Shown here in pieces: positions 25,675-35,037 of a stretch of DNA of 64,000 bases. Position numbers and translations under genes: made by a program. This DNA is from Pseudoselenomonas ruminantium (GTDB taxonomy: Bacteria > Bacillota > Negativicutes > Selenomonadales > Selenomonadaceae). Numbering within the stretch: position 1 is the stretch's first letter; the number at the start of each line of letters is the position of its first letter. Location of the stretch: assembly GCA_015058655.1 (NCBI GenBank), contig SVBX01000006.1, positions 1 through 64,000 of the forward strand. The letters run 5' to 3'. Below the pieces are notes generated by a model. That model was given only the letters and a program-made list of their open reading frames with translations. It had not been told where the DNA came from and made no database searches.

Positions 25675-27723
25675 TTATTTCTTGCGCAACACCACGGCAC
25701 TGCGGGCAGGAATGTAGATCTTCAGCCATTCCTTGCCGTCTTTGGCATACAAGGGATCAGGAATGGTAGCATGGACAACGCTGTCATCCGCCAGTCCGTT
25801 GCCGCCGTACGCAGGTGCATCTGTGTTCAGCATGACCTTGTATTTTCCTTTTGGTACCAGGAAACCGTAGTCCGGGAAGGAACGGGTGGGGGAGAAGTTG
25901 AAGATGAAGATGAGGTCGCCGCGCATATAAGCAAGCACCTGATCGCCATCATTGTGCCAGATTTCCACCACAGGCTGTTTCTGGAAGTTCTTGACAGTCT
26001 TCAAGCAGGAAAGCATGTCTCTGTCGAAGTCCCCCAGATAGTGGTAGCAGAGATTCTTGTCGTCGACCAGGTGCCACTGGCGGCGGGCATACTTATAGCT
26101 CCAGCCATTGCCTTCGCGGGGGAAGTCAATCCATTCAGGATGACCGAACTCATTGCCCATGAAGTTCAGATAGCCGCCATTGAGAGCAGAGGCGGTCACA
26201 AGGCGAATCATCTTGTGGAGGGCGATGCCCCGGTCTACCACGCCATTGCGGTCATTTTTGCTGAAATGCCAATACATGTCCGCATCGATAAGGCGGAAAA
26301 TAATGGTCTTGTCACCTACCAGAGCCTGGTCATGGCTCTCGGCGTAGGAAATGGTCTTTTCATCCTGACGGCGGTTGGTGACTTCCCAGAAGATGCTGGA
26401 GGGCTTCCAGTCCTCATCTTTCTGTTCTTTGATGGTCTTGATCCAGTAATCCGGTATGTTCATGGCCAGACGATAGTCGAAGCCATAGCCGCCATCTTCG
26501 AACTTGGCAGCCAGACCGGGCATGCCGCTGACATCCTCGGCGATGGTGATGGCACCGGGCTTCACCTCATGGATGAGCTTGTTGGCCAGGGTCAGGTAGC
26601 AGATGGCGTTGTCATCCTGGTGACCGTTGAAGTAGTCGCCATAGTTCATAAAGGCTTCGCCAAGACCGTGGCTGTAATAGAGCATGGAGGTGATGCCGTC
26701 GAAGCGGAAACCGTCGAAGTGGAACTCTTCCAGCCAATATTTGCAGTTGGAAAGGAGGAAATGGAGCACATCGTCCTTGCCGTAGTCAAAGCAAAGGCTG
26801 TCCCAGGCAGGATGCTCATGGCGGTCGCCGGGATAGAAGAACTGATTGGGGTCGCCGCAGAGATTGCCAAGACCCTCTACTTCATTCTTCACGGCATGGC
26901 TGTGAACTATGTCCATGATAACTGCCAGTCCCATGCTGTGAGCGGTGTCGATGAGATCCTTCAGCTCTTCAGGGGTGCCGAAGCGGCTGCTGGGGGCAAA
27001 GAAGGAGCTGACATGGTAGCCGAAGCTGCCGTAGTAGGGATGCTCCTGGATGGCCATAATCTGCACGCAGTTATAGCCGTCTGCCTTGACTCTGGGCAGA
27101 ACCTTGTCTTTGAATTCCTTGTAGCTGCCGACTTTTTCTGCATCCTGTGCCATGCCTACATGGCACTCGTAAATAAGTAGAGGGGAGGTGTCAGCCTTGA
27201 ATTTTTCATCATGCCAGGTATGCTTCTTCCTGGGATTCCAGACCTGGGCAGAGAAAATCTTGGTCTGCTCGTCCTGCACCACTCGCTGTGCCCAGGCAGG
27301 GATGCGCTCGCCTTCCCCGCCACGCCAGTGAACCTTCATCTTATAAAGGTCACCGTGCTTGATCTTTCCGGCGGGGATAACAAGCTCCCAATCCCCGGTG
27401 CCGGGAATATGCTTGAGTTTATAGGCTTCGTCTTCCTGCCAGTTGTTGAAATCGCCTATCAGGTAGATAGAGAGGGCATTGGGAGCCCATTCACGGAAAA
27501 CCCAGCCACGGCCCTGCTTGTGCAGGCCGTAGTAAAGATGCCCCGTAGCAAAGTCCGACAGGGAGCGCTTGCCATTCTGGGTCAGCTGGCTGATTTTCCA
27601 CAGGGCATGATCATGACGCCCCCTGATAGCATGCTCGTAAGGCCTGAGCCATTCATCGTGTGCAATGATGCCAATGTCTTTGTTTTTTGCCATAAAATGC
27701 GCCGCAACAGTCCGTCCTGCCAC
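25675..27723 (-). CDS. glgB: 1,4-alpha-glucan (glycogen) branching enzyme, GH13
   Basis: A 682-residue branching enzyme that makes alpha-1,6 branches in glycogen. An N-terminal CBM48 domain (about 55-150) is followed by a GH13 barrel: the conserved DIVHSHAV, the nucleophile Asp in FRFDGITSM, the acid Glu in TIAEDVSGMPG, and SHDQALVGDKTI. A C-terminal all-beta domain ends the protein. The sequence looks closer to the eukaryote-like GH13_8 branching enzymes than to the Escherichia type. GTG 27723 is the likely start, with GGAGG 8 bp upstream; an ATG at 27693 has no site. No glgA, glgC or glgP lies nearby. Confidence 0.93.
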   Translation of the reverse strand: MAGRTVAAHFMAKNKDIGIIAHDEWLRPYEHAIRGRHDHALWKISQLTQNGKRSLSDFATGHLYYGLHKQGRGWVFREWAPNALSIYLIGDFNNWQEDEAYKLKHIPGTGDWELVIPAGKIKHGDLYKMKVHWRGGEGERIPAWAQRVVQDEQTKIFSAQVWNPRKKHTWHDEKFKADTSPLLIYECHVGMAQDAEKVGSYKEFKDKVLPRVKADGYNCVQIMAIQEHPYYGSFGYHVSSFFAPSSRFGTPEELKDLIDTAHSMGLAVIMDIVHSHAVKNEVEGLGNLCGDPNQFFYPGDRHEHPAWDSLCFDYGKDDVLHFLLSNCKYWLEEFHFDGFRFDGITSMLYYSHGLGEAFMNYGDYFNGHQDDNAICYLTLANKLIHEVKPGAITIAEDVSGMPGLAAKFEDGGYGFDYRLAMNIPDYWIKTIKEQKDEDWKPSSIFWEVTNRRQDEKTISYAESHDQALVGDKTIIFRLIDADMYWHFSKNDRNGVVDRGIALHKMIRLVTASALNGGYLNFMGNEFGHPEWIDFPREGNGWSYKYARRQWHLVDDKNLCYHYLGDFDRDMLSCLKTVKNFQKQPVVEIWHNDGDQVLAYMRGDLIFIFNFSPTRSFPDYGFLVPKGKYKVMLNTDAPAYGGNGLADDSVVHATIPDPLYAKDGKEWLKIYIPARSAVVLRKK

Positions 27724-27940
27724 GGCTCCATCCTCCAATCCCAAAGAAAGATTTTATCCCTTAAAAAATATTCACAAATTAATTATAACGCAAATTGTCA
27801 GTTTTTGCTATAGTTAGGAGTAACTCATAATGGAAAATTGGTGAGAGGAAACAGAGCTATTTTAGATTGGACATCGATGCTGATTTTTGGTAAAATGCTT
27901 TATTACGAGCTTACTAGTAACGAAAGGTTTTGGAGCAAGC

Positions 27941-29272
27941 ATGGCAGACATGAAGGAAAGAAAATATTGCAAGCTGATAGTTTACGGCTGTCAGGGGAAT
28001 GTCTCTGACGGTGAGCGCATGGCGGGACAGCTGAACGCTATTGGCTATGAGCGGACAGAGGACATGGAGCAGGCTGACCTCATTCTCATCAACACTTGTT
28101 GCGTGCGGGAGACAGCGGAGGACAAGGTCTACGGCAAGATTGGGGAAATCAAGGCCCTGAAGCGCAAGAAGCCGGAACTGATCTTTGGCATAGCTGGCTG
28201 CATGGCTCAGAAGGAGGGGGAGGCTCTCATAAAGCGTGCTCCCCATATCGACTTCGTGCTTGGCACCAGCAAGGTGCATTCCCTGTCCCAAACCGTGCGC
28301 CACATTGAAGCGGAGCGGGGGCATGTGGTGGATGTGAACCTCACGGAAACCGAGCTGCCGGACGAGTCTGAGGCCCCTGTGCTTCGGGATGGCAAACTAT
28401 CTGCTTGGGTGCCTATCATGTATGGCTGCAATAATTTCTGTACTTACTGCATAGTGCCCTATGTGAGAGGCCGGGAGCGCAGCCGCCTGCCGGAGGATAT
28501 CCTGCGGGAAGTGGAGCAGGCTGTCAAAGCCGGCTATAAGGAAGTGACTCTGCTGGGGCAGAATGTGAACTCCTATGGCAAGGATCATAAGCAAGCAGAC
28601 TTTGCCGAACTACTGGCTATGGTGGACAAGGTGGAGGGCATTGAGCGGGTGCGCTTTATGACCTCTCATCCCAAGGATTTGAGCGACAAGGTGATCGAGG
28701 TTATCCGTGATGGCAAGCACCTCTGCGAGCATATCCATCTGCCGGTGCAGCATGGCAGCAATAAGATATTGAAGGCCATGAACCGGGTCTATACGGCGGA
28801 AGCCTATAAAGATTTGGTGAAGCGCATTCGCACAGCCATGCCCGAGGTGAGCCTGACCACTGACCTGATTGTGGGTTTCCCCGGTGAGACGGAGGAAGAT
28901 TTTGAGGAACTCCTGACTTTCCTCAAGGAAATTCGCTATGATGCAGCCTACACCTTCATTTATTCCAAACGTTCCGGCACTCCTGCAGCGGAGATGGAAA
29001 ACCAGGTACCTGAGGATGTGAAGAAGGCCAGGCTTCAGAAGCTCATGGAAGTACAGAACGAAATCAGCCTGGAGATAAATAAGTCCCTTCAGGGCAAGAC
29101 CATGGAGGTCATGGTGGAAGGCCCCAGCAAGAATGATGAAACAGTCTGGATGGGGCATACCCGCAGCAATAAAATCGTGCTTTTCCCCCACGGTGAGGAA
29201 AAGGAAGGGGATTTTGTCCAAGTGAAGATAACCAGCCCCCAGACCTGGGTGCTGAAAGGTGAGGTTTGCTAA
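27941..29272 (+). CDS. miaB: tRNA-2-methylthio-N6-dimethylallyladenosine synthase MiaB
   Basis: MiaB (443 residues) is a radical SAM methylthiotransferase that modifies A37 of tRNAs reading UNN codons. The UPF0004 domain (about 7-130) carries three cluster-binding cysteines in YGCQGN, INTCCVRE and GIAGCMAQ. The radical SAM cluster is CNNFCTYCIVPY (about residues 165-176), and a TRAM domain is at the C-terminus (about 375-440). The usual CQMN motif reads CQGN. ATG 27941 is chosen over upstream in-frame starts; it has GGAG 5 bp before it and the usual family length. mutS follows after 10 bp. Confidence 0.93.
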   Translation: MADMKERKYCKLIVYGCQGNVSDGERMAGQLNAIGYERTEDMEQADLILINTCCVRETAEDKVYGKIGEIKALKRKKPELIFGIAGCMAQKEGEALIKRAPHIDFVLGTSKVHSLSQTVRHIEAERGHVVDVNLTETELPDESEAPVLRDGKLSAWVPIMYGCNNFCTYCIVPYVRGRERSRLPEDILREVEQAVKAGYKEVTLLGQNVNSYGKDHKQADFAELLAMVDKVEGIERVRFMTSHPKDLSDKVIEVIRDGKHLCEHIHLPVQHGSNKILKAMNRVYTAEAYKDLVKRIRTAMPEVSLTTDLIVGFPGETEEDFEELLTFLKEIRYDAAYTFIYSKRSGTPAAEMENQVPEDVKKARLQKLMEVQNEISLEINKSLQGKTMEVMVEGPSKNDETVWMGHTRSNKIVLFPHGEEKEGDFVQVKITSPQTWVLKGEVC

Positions 29273-29282
29273 GGAGGCCACA

Positions 29283-31880
29283 ATGGAATTTACGCCAATG
29301 ATGCAGCAATACCTGGCCACGAAAGAGCAGGAGCCTGATGCCCTGCTCTTTTTCCGGTTAGGGGACTTTTACGAGATGTTCTTCGAGGATGCCAAGACTG
29401 TATCCAGGGAACTGGGCCTGACCCTCACCAGCCGCAGCGGCGACAAGGAGAACTGCCCCATGTGCGGGGTGCCTTACCATGCAGCGGAGCAATATGTGGG
29501 CAAGCTTATCGCCAAGGGCTACAAGGTGGCTATTGCCGAGCAGATTGGCGACCCAAAGGCCAAGGGGCTCACCAAGCGGGAAATCATCAAAGTGGTGACC
29601 CCGGGTACGGTGCTGTCGGACAATGCTCTGGTAAATGCCAATAACAATTACATCGCCTTGCTCCATGAGGATGCAGTCAGCGGGGATATTGTGCTGGCAG
29701 GGGCGGATATCTCCACTGGTGAATGCTTCTATGGACTTTATCAGGGGGCAAACCGGCTGCAGATGATGCTGGATGAGCTCTACCGCCTTATGATGCCTGA
29801 GTTGGTATTGGTAGGGGCCATGAGCTTTATGGAGACTCTGCAGGAGTTTGTGGAGCTCCGCATGCCAAACTGTCTCTTTACCCGTCTGCCTGAGGTTACG
29901 GAGGAGATGGAGAACATTCTGGTGCAGCATTTCGATGCTTCCCAGCGTCCCTCCCAGCAGTTGGTGAAGGAAGGGGTGGCAACGCTGCTTTCTTACCTTC
30001 ATCGTACAGTAAAGACTGACCTTTCTCAGATCAGCAAGCTGACGGTACTGGATGCCACGGAAAATCTGGTGATAGACACCTATACTTTGCGAAATCTGGA
30101 AATCACCAGGAACCTCAGGGACGGGGGCAAGAAGGATACCCTGCTGGATGTAATGGATATGACCCAGACTGCCATGGGAACCCGTCTCTTGAAAAAATGG
30201 CTGGAATATCCTTTGCTCAGCATCATGAGCATCGAGGCCCGCCTTGATGCAGTGGAGGAACTGGTAAATGACATGAACCGTCGCAGGAGCCTGCGTGAAG
30301 CCTGCAAGGAGGTTTATGACTTCGAGCGTCTGCTCACCCGCATAGAAGTGGGGACAGCCAATGCCCGTGATCTTATTTCGCTGAAGGTTTCCCTGGCCTG
30401 CTTGCCCGCTATCCGCAAGTCGCTTGCAGAGGCTCAGGCAAGGCTTTTGCAACAGGGCCATGAGGGGATTGAGGAGTTCCAGCCGTTGGTGGAACTGATT
30501 GAACGGGCTATTGTGGATGAGCCGGGCTTTTCTGTCAGGGAGGGTGGCATTATCAAGGACGGCTACAATGAGGAGCTGGACGAGTACCGCCGCCTTTCCC
30601 GTGACAGCAAGTCCATGTTGCAGGAAATCGAGGAGAGGGAGAAGGCTGAGACAGGCATCAAGACTCTCAAAATCGGCTACAACAAGGTTTTTGGCTACTA
30701 TATCGAGGTGCGGAAGAGCGGCACGGATATGGTGCCTGCCCACTATGTGCGCAAGCAGACTTTGGCCAATGCGGAGCGGTATATCACCGATGAGCTCAAG
30801 ACCTTCGAGACCAAGATTCTGGGAGCTCAGGAAAAGATTGAGACCATCGAGTACAATCTCTTTACGGAAATACGGGAAGTAATCAAGGGCAAGTTGGCAG
30901 AGATTCAGCAGACTGCCCATGAAATTGCCGTGGTGGATGTGCTGGGGAGTCTGGCGGAGGTGGCCGCTAATTACAACTATGTGCGTCCCCGTCTGAAAAA
31001 TGATGGTGTCATAGATATCAAGGATGGCCGCCATCCGCTGGTGGAGCGCATCCTCACCCGTGACCTGTTTGTCCCCAATGACACGCACCTCAGTCACGGT
31101 GACAGCGAAATCATGCTGATTACCGGGCCCAACATGGCGGGCAAGTCCACTTATATGCGTCAGGTAGCTCTGCTGACACTTATGGCTCAGATAGGCAGCT
31201 TTATCCCTGCCCGGGAGGCTTCCATTTCTCCCGTGGACAGGATTTTCACCCGCATCGGTGCCAGCGATGACCTGGTCAGTGGCCAAAGCACCTTCATGGT
31301 GGAGATGAACGAGGTGGCCCAGATCTTGAAATACGCCACTAAGGATAGTCTTGTTATCTTAGACGAGATTGGTCGTGGCACCAGCACCTTTGATGGCATG
31401 AGCATTGCCCGGGCAGTGATTGAGCATATCGAGAAGAAAGTCCACGCCAAGACCCTCTTTGCTACCCACTACCATGAATTGACGGATCTGGAAGACGACA
31501 AGATCAAGAATTTCTGCGTGGCGGTGAAGGAGCGGGGCACCCAGGTGGCCTTCCTGCGGCGCATCGTGCCGGGGGCGGCCGACAAGTCTTACGGCATCCA
31601 TGTAGCCAGGCTGGCGGGGTTGCCCAAGGTGGTGACTCAGCGGGCAGAGGATATACTGTCAGAATTGGAGTCAGAGCATGGGGAAATTGTGCCCAGGACT
31701 AAGACAGCCAAGGCCGAAGACAAAGCATCAACAGAAGAGCTAATGATGCCTTCACTCTTTGCTTCCAGCTTAAGTGATAGCCTGCTGGCACTGGATGTCA
31801 TGACTATGACCCCTCTTGAGGCTATGAATGAGCTATACAAGCTGCAGGAGCAGGCTAAGAAGGAGGCAGGCAGAGCATGA
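29283..31880 (+). CDS. mutS: DNA mismatch repair protein MutS
   Basis: MutS (865 residues) recognises mismatches and small loops and recruits MutL. The N-terminal domain has the mismatch-contacting FYEMFFEDA (about residues 27-35, with the Phe-x-Glu motif). The C-terminal ATPase has Walker A GPNMAGKSTYMRQ (about 617-629), Walker B LDEIGRGTSTFDG, and the signature LVSGQSTFMVEM. AAGGAGG is just before ATG 29283. It overlaps mutL by 4 bp, so they are translated together. Confidence 0.97.
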   Translation: MEFTPMMQQYLATKEQEPDALLFFRLGDFYEMFFEDAKTVSRELGLTLTSRSGDKENCPMCGVPYHAAEQYVGKLIAKGYKVAIAEQIGDPKAKGLTKREIIKVVTPGTVLSDNALVNANNNYIALLHEDAVSGDIVLAGADISTGECFYGLYQGANRLQMMLDELYRLMMPELVLVGAMSFMETLQEFVELRMPNCLFTRLPEVTEEMENILVQHFDASQRPSQQLVKEGVATLLSYLHRTVKTDLSQISKLTVLDATENLVIDTYTLRNLEITRNLRDGGKKDTLLDVMDMTQTAMGTRLLKKWLEYPLLSIMSIEARLDAVEELVNDMNRRRSLREACKEVYDFERLLTRIEVGTANARDLISLKVSLACLPAIRKSLAEAQARLLQQGHEGIEEFQPLVELIERAIVDEPGFSVREGGIIKDGYNEELDEYRRLSRDSKSMLQEIEEREKAETGIKTLKIGYNKVFGYYIEVRKSGTDMVPAHYVRKQTLANAERYITDELKTFETKILGAQEKIETIEYNLFTEIREVIKGKLAEIQQTAHEIAVVDVLGSLAEVAANYNYVRPRLKNDGVIDIKDGRHPLVERILTRDLFVPNDTHLSHGDSEIMLITGPNMAGKSTYMRQVALLTLMAQIGSFIPAREASISPVDRIFTRIGASDDLVSGQSTFMVEMNEVAQILKYATKDSLVILDEIGRGTSTFDGMSIARAVIEHIEKKVHAKTLFATHYHELTDLEDDKIKNFCVAVKERGTQVAFLRRIVPGAADKSYGIHVARLAGLPKVVTQRAEDILSELESEHGEIVPRTKTAKAEDKASTEELMMPSLFASSLSDSLLALDVMTMTPLEAMNELYKLQEQAKKEAGRA

Positions 31881-33835
31881 AGGGCGAAAGCATTATCCAT
31901 GTGCTTGATGACAATACCATCAATAAGATAGCTGCCGGCGAGGTGGTGGAACGACCTGCCTCTGTGGTGAAGGAACTGGTGGAAAATGCCATGGATGCCG
32001 GAGCCACCCGCATTGAGGTGGAGGTCATGGCCGGGGGCACTAGCTTCATGCGGGTGACGGACAACGGCAAGGGCATGAGCGAGGCTGATGCCCGCATGGC
32101 TATCCAGCGTCACGCCACCAGCAAAATCAAAGAGGTCAGTGACCTCAATACCATCGGCACACTGGGCTTCCGTGGGGAGGCTCTGCCTACTATCGCTTCT
32201 GTGTCACGCTTTTCCATGCTGACTCGCCCCCAGGGGGAGGATCTTGGTACCAGGGTGGAGATCAGCGGGGGCAAGGAGCCGGAGTTTTCTGAGGCAGGTT
32301 GCAGCCTGGGCACCACCATCAAGGTGGAAGATTTGTTTTTCAATACCCCTGCCAGAAAGAAGTTTCTCAAGACCAACCACACGGAAGGGGCGCATATCAA
32401 CGACTTCATTGTGAAGCTGGCCCTGTCCCGCCCGGATATTGAGTTCCACTTCATCAACAATAATAAAAAGGCGGTGGTGACTCCCGGCAAGGGGAATCTT
32501 TTTGACACCATTGGGGCTATCTACGGGCCTCAGGCGGCAGATTCCCTGCTGGCCGTGTCCTTCGAGGATGAGGAAGTGAAGATTTCCGGCTTCATCACTA
32601 AGCCCACCTTCCTCAAGAGTAGCCGTAGCTGGCAGACCTATATCGTGAACTCCCGCATCGTGCAGAACAGGGCCGTTGCCAAGGCCATAGACAATGCCTA
32701 CAAGTCCCTGATACCCAAGAGCGGCTATCCCTTGGCGGTGCTGAAGATTGAGGTGCCGCAGCGCAGCATTGATGTGAATGTCCACCCCCAGAAAAGCGAG
32801 CTGAAGTTCGAGGACGAAAGCCGCATCTTCAAGGCAGTCTACAAGTCTGTCAAGGATGCTATCCGTCCCGCAGAGGTGCAGAATCTCACCCAGGTGGCGG
32901 CAGTGGTGGAAAGGCCCAAGGCCCATTTCACACCTCAGCAGGAGGCCATGGAGTTTGTGCCAGCCTCGGAGCCGCTGCAGCCAACTGTCAGCAAGAGCAG
33001 AGCCAGTTCCTCTCCCCAGGACTTTGGCAAGGCACCTGCTTGTGCGCCCAAAGAAATGCCCTGGCAGGATAAGCCGGCAATGACTATCAGCGAGGCCAGG
33101 GAACAGCTTAATAGTCGAAGTTACAATACAGCAGATTCAAAAGTTGAAAGAGTTGCAGAAGAAGTCAATGAGGTTTTAGTTGAAAATAATAAGGTGGTTT
33201 CCCATGTTTCCGTGGAAAATGCCGGTGTCAACGAGGAAACTGTCTTTGCCTTTGCGGGGGGCCTGATGCCCATCGGCCAGGTAGCCCTGACCTACATCGT
33301 AGCTCAGGATGGGGAAGGCCTTTATATCATTGACCAGCACGCCGCCCACGAGCGCATCCTCTTTGACCATCTCTGCGCTTCGGCAGACAAGATTCCCTCC
33401 CAGCAGCTGCTTCTGCACCAGGTGCTTTCCTTTGACAGCAGGGAGTATGAGATGATAGAGGAGCATCAGGAACTCTTTGGGGAACTTGGCTTTGCCTTGT
33501 CTCCCGCGGGGGACAGGGAGATGCGCCTCAGCGAGATTCCCGCGGATGTGCCTGTGGCAGAGGCGGAAGATCTCATCAGGGAAATCCTGGGAGGACTCCA
33601 TGACCTGCATTCCGTTTCTGCCGCCGAGATACGCCAGCATGTACTGGCCACCACCGCCTGCCGGGCAGCCATCAAGGCAGGAGAGGTGCTGAATCTAAAG
33701 CAGATGCAGATTTTGTTGGAAGAACTGATGAATACAGCCTTTCCATATACATGTCCACATGGGCGGCCAACGATTTTGAAGTTTTCCAGTGAGGATCTTG
33801 CCAAGATGTTCAAACGCACCGGGTTTGGTTTATGA
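31877..33835 (+). CDS. mutL: DNA mismatch repair protein MutL
   Basis: MutL (652 residues) links MutS to nicking and excision. The GHKL ATPase has IAAGEVVERPASVVKEL, ENAMDAGA, DNGKGM and TLGFRGEALPTI. The C-terminal domain carries endonuclease-type motifs, the CPHGRPT block near the end and DQHAAHERI (about residues 486-494). The canonical DQHA(X)2E(X)4E appears here with Asp in place of the last Glu. A variable Ser/Pro/Glu-rich linker covers about residues 330-445. Organisms with such a MutL usually lack MutH. Confidence 0.95.
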   Translation: MKGESIIHVLDDNTINKIAAGEVVERPASVVKELVENAMDAGATRIEVEVMAGGTSFMRVTDNGKGMSEADARMAIQRHATSKIKEVSDLNTIGTLGFRGEALPTIASVSRFSMLTRPQGEDLGTRVEISGGKEPEFSEAGCSLGTTIKVEDLFFNTPARKKFLKTNHTEGAHINDFIVKLALSRPDIEFHFINNNKKAVVTPGKGNLFDTIGAIYGPQAADSLLAVSFEDEEVKISGFITKPTFLKSSRSWQTYIVNSRIVQNRAVAKAIDNAYKSLIPKSGYPLAVLKIEVPQRSIDVNVHPQKSELKFEDESRIFKAVYKSVKDAIRPAEVQNLTQVAAVVERPKAHFTPQQEAMEFVPASEPLQPTVSKSRASSSPQDFGKAPACAPKEMPWQDKPAMTISEAREQLNSRSYNTADSKVERVAEEVNEVLVENNKVVSHVSVENAGVNEETVFAFAGGLMPIGQVALTYIVAQDGEGLYIIDQHAAHERILFDHLCASADKIPSQQLLLHQVLSFDSREYEMIEEHQELFGELGFALSPAGDREMRLSEIPADVPVAEAEDLIREILGGLHDLHSVSAAEIRQHVLATTACRAAIKAGEVLNLKQMQILLEELMNTAFPYTCPHGRPTILKFSSEDLAKMFKRTGFGL

Positions 33836-33906
33836 ACTTAAAGGACACGAAGGAATATGGCTGAAAGTCATTGAATATTAACTTGAAGCATATCTGGGAG
33901 AGACGC

Positions 33907-34240
33907 ATGATGGGGAAGGTTATCACTTTAGCCGAATACAGACGGTTGGGATGGATGCAGCGTGGCATTTTGCCTGTATTTTGCTGCATGCCTTCTGCAG
34001 AAGCGCAGCCTGTGTTGCTGAACCAGCGGCTGGCAAAGTTGTTGCATGATCTGCCCTATGTGATGTCGGATGATGTGGCGGAAACGCTGAGTTGATGCGC
34101 TTTTGAACTATCTGAAAGGACGCAATCAGCAAGATATAGTAGCAGATAATGTGGAAAAGTTCAAGCAGGAGTTCGATAGGTATATAGATCAGTGCGTCAG
34201 AGGCAAGGATCCAGCGAAGCTTAGGATTGTTGTAAAGTAA
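33907..34240 (+). pseudogene. Small gene disrupted by a frameshift
   Basis: From ATG 33907 or 33910 (after GGGAGA) a frame reads GKVITLAEYRRLGWMQRGILP and VLLNQRLAKLLHDLPYVMSDDVAETL, then stops at 34095. In the next frame the protein-like text continues without a break as LNYLKGRNQQDIVADNVEKF and QEFDRYIDQCVRGKDPAKLR to a stop at 34240. The intact product would be about 110 residues. I do not recognise the family. Programmed frameshifting is possible but no slippery site is obvious, so I treat it as broken. Confidence 0.5.
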
Positions 34241-34271
34241 ACAATGCGTTTGTATTGACAAACGCATTGTT
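34240..34271. promoter_or_regulatory. 14-bp palindrome, likely autoregulatory operator
   Basis: A perfect 14-bp inverted repeat (34240-34253 with 34258-34271) separated by 4 bp covers the -35 box of the antitoxin promoter. This is the arrangement expected for repression by a ribbon-helix-helix antitoxin. No T run follows, so a terminator is less likely. Confidence 0.7.
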
Positions 34272-34283
34272 ATAGCATAAAAT
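34255..34283 (+). promoter_or_regulatory. Promoter of the RelB/PIN toxin-antitoxin operon
   Basis: TTGACA (34255-34260) and TAAAAT (34278-34283) are spaced by 17 bp. The -35 box lies inside the palindrome described separately. Confidence 0.8.
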
Positions 34284-34306
34284 TGGGTCAAAGGAGGATG
34301 ATTGTC

Positions 34307-34627
34307 ATGGCTGCAACAGCAACAGTACAGTTTCGTCTTGAGCCGGAAAAGAAAAAAGCTGCTGAAGAGTTATTTAATGGTATGGGCCTTACTTTGACTA
34401 CTGCGTTTGCTCTTTTCATACAACAATCTCTTAACTGCAACGGCTTGCCTTTTCCTGTACTTGGCAAGCAGCAGGCTGAAAATATCATGCCCAGAAACCA
34501 GGATATTGACGAGCGTATGGCTGCGTTAAGCAAAATCAACAGTTTGTGCCGCAAGGCCCCCCCTGACTTTGACTACGCCAAAGAATTAGCAGAAGCGAGG
34601 GACGTGAAGTATGAAAGTGTTCATTGA
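34307..34627 (+). CDS. RelB/DinJ family antitoxin
   Basis: A 106-residue antitoxin. The N-terminus is a ribbon-helix-helix: ATVQFRLEPEKKKAAEELF then MGLTLTTAFALFIQQSL, as in DinJ/RelB, followed by GLPFPV. The C-terminal half should wrap the toxin. AAGGAGG lies 9 bp before ATG 34307. It overlaps the PIN toxin by 17 bp and is preceded by a palindromic operator, so it should repress its own promoter. RelB/DinJ usually pairs with a RelE/YafQ-fold toxin; here the partner is a PIN protein. Confidence 0.85.
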   Translation: MAATATVQFRLEPEKKKAAEELFNGMGLTLTTAFALFIQQSLNCNGLPFPVLGKQQAENIMPRNQDIDERMAALSKINSLCRKAPPDFDYAKELAEARDVKYESVH

Positions 34628-35027
34628 CACTAACGTTATCCTTGACAGAGTTTTGTTCAGAGACGAGCCAAACTTTTCTTCTGCCAGGATATTTGAGGCT
34701 TCAGCTACAGGCAAGATAGATGGTTATATCGCTGCCTTGTCATTCTCGCATATTGCGTATATACTAGGGAAACGTTTTTCTTTGGACGAGATACGTGAAA
34801 TGTATATAGGTCTATGTACGATATTCAATGTCGTTGGACTTAGCAAGTCAAATATCATCGCAGCCTCGCGAAATCGTGATTTTACTGATTTTGAGGATTG
34901 TTTGCAATACGAATGCGCTAAGAATATAGGGGCAGATTATATCGTTACTAACAACAGCAAAGATTTTACGAAATCAGGAATCAATGTATTGAGACCAGAT
35001 GAGTTTATAAAAATGATGCTTATGTGA
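34611..35027 (+). CDS. PIN-domain ribonuclease toxin (VapC-like)
   Basis: A 138-residue PIN-domain protein. The N-terminal strand KVFIDTNVILD carries the first acidic residue; later acidic residues are in FTDFEDCLQYECA and GADYIVTNNSKDF, matching the four-acid active site of PIN nucleases. These toxins usually cleave tRNA or rRNA when freed from the antitoxin. The reading frame overlaps the antitoxin, which supports tight coupling. GAGGGACG precedes ATG 34611. No disruption is visible. Confidence 0.88.
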   Translation: MKVFIDTNVILDRVLFRDEPNFSSARIFEASATGKIDGYIAALSFSHIAYILGKRFSLDEIREMYIGLCTIFNVVGLSKSNIIAASRNRDFTDFEDCLQYECAKNIGADYIVTNNSKDFTKSGINVLRPDEFIKMMLM

Positions 35028-35037
35028 ACATGGCATA

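Noticed and set aside
25597-27180. Long plus-strand open frame of 527 codons opposite glgB
   Set aside because: It is antisense to a clear branching enzyme with all catalytic motifs and has no family-like content or ribosome site.
34240-34271. Palindrome as terminator of the broken small gene
   Set aside because: There is no T run after the stem, and it covers the -35 box of the next promoter, so an operator is the better reading.
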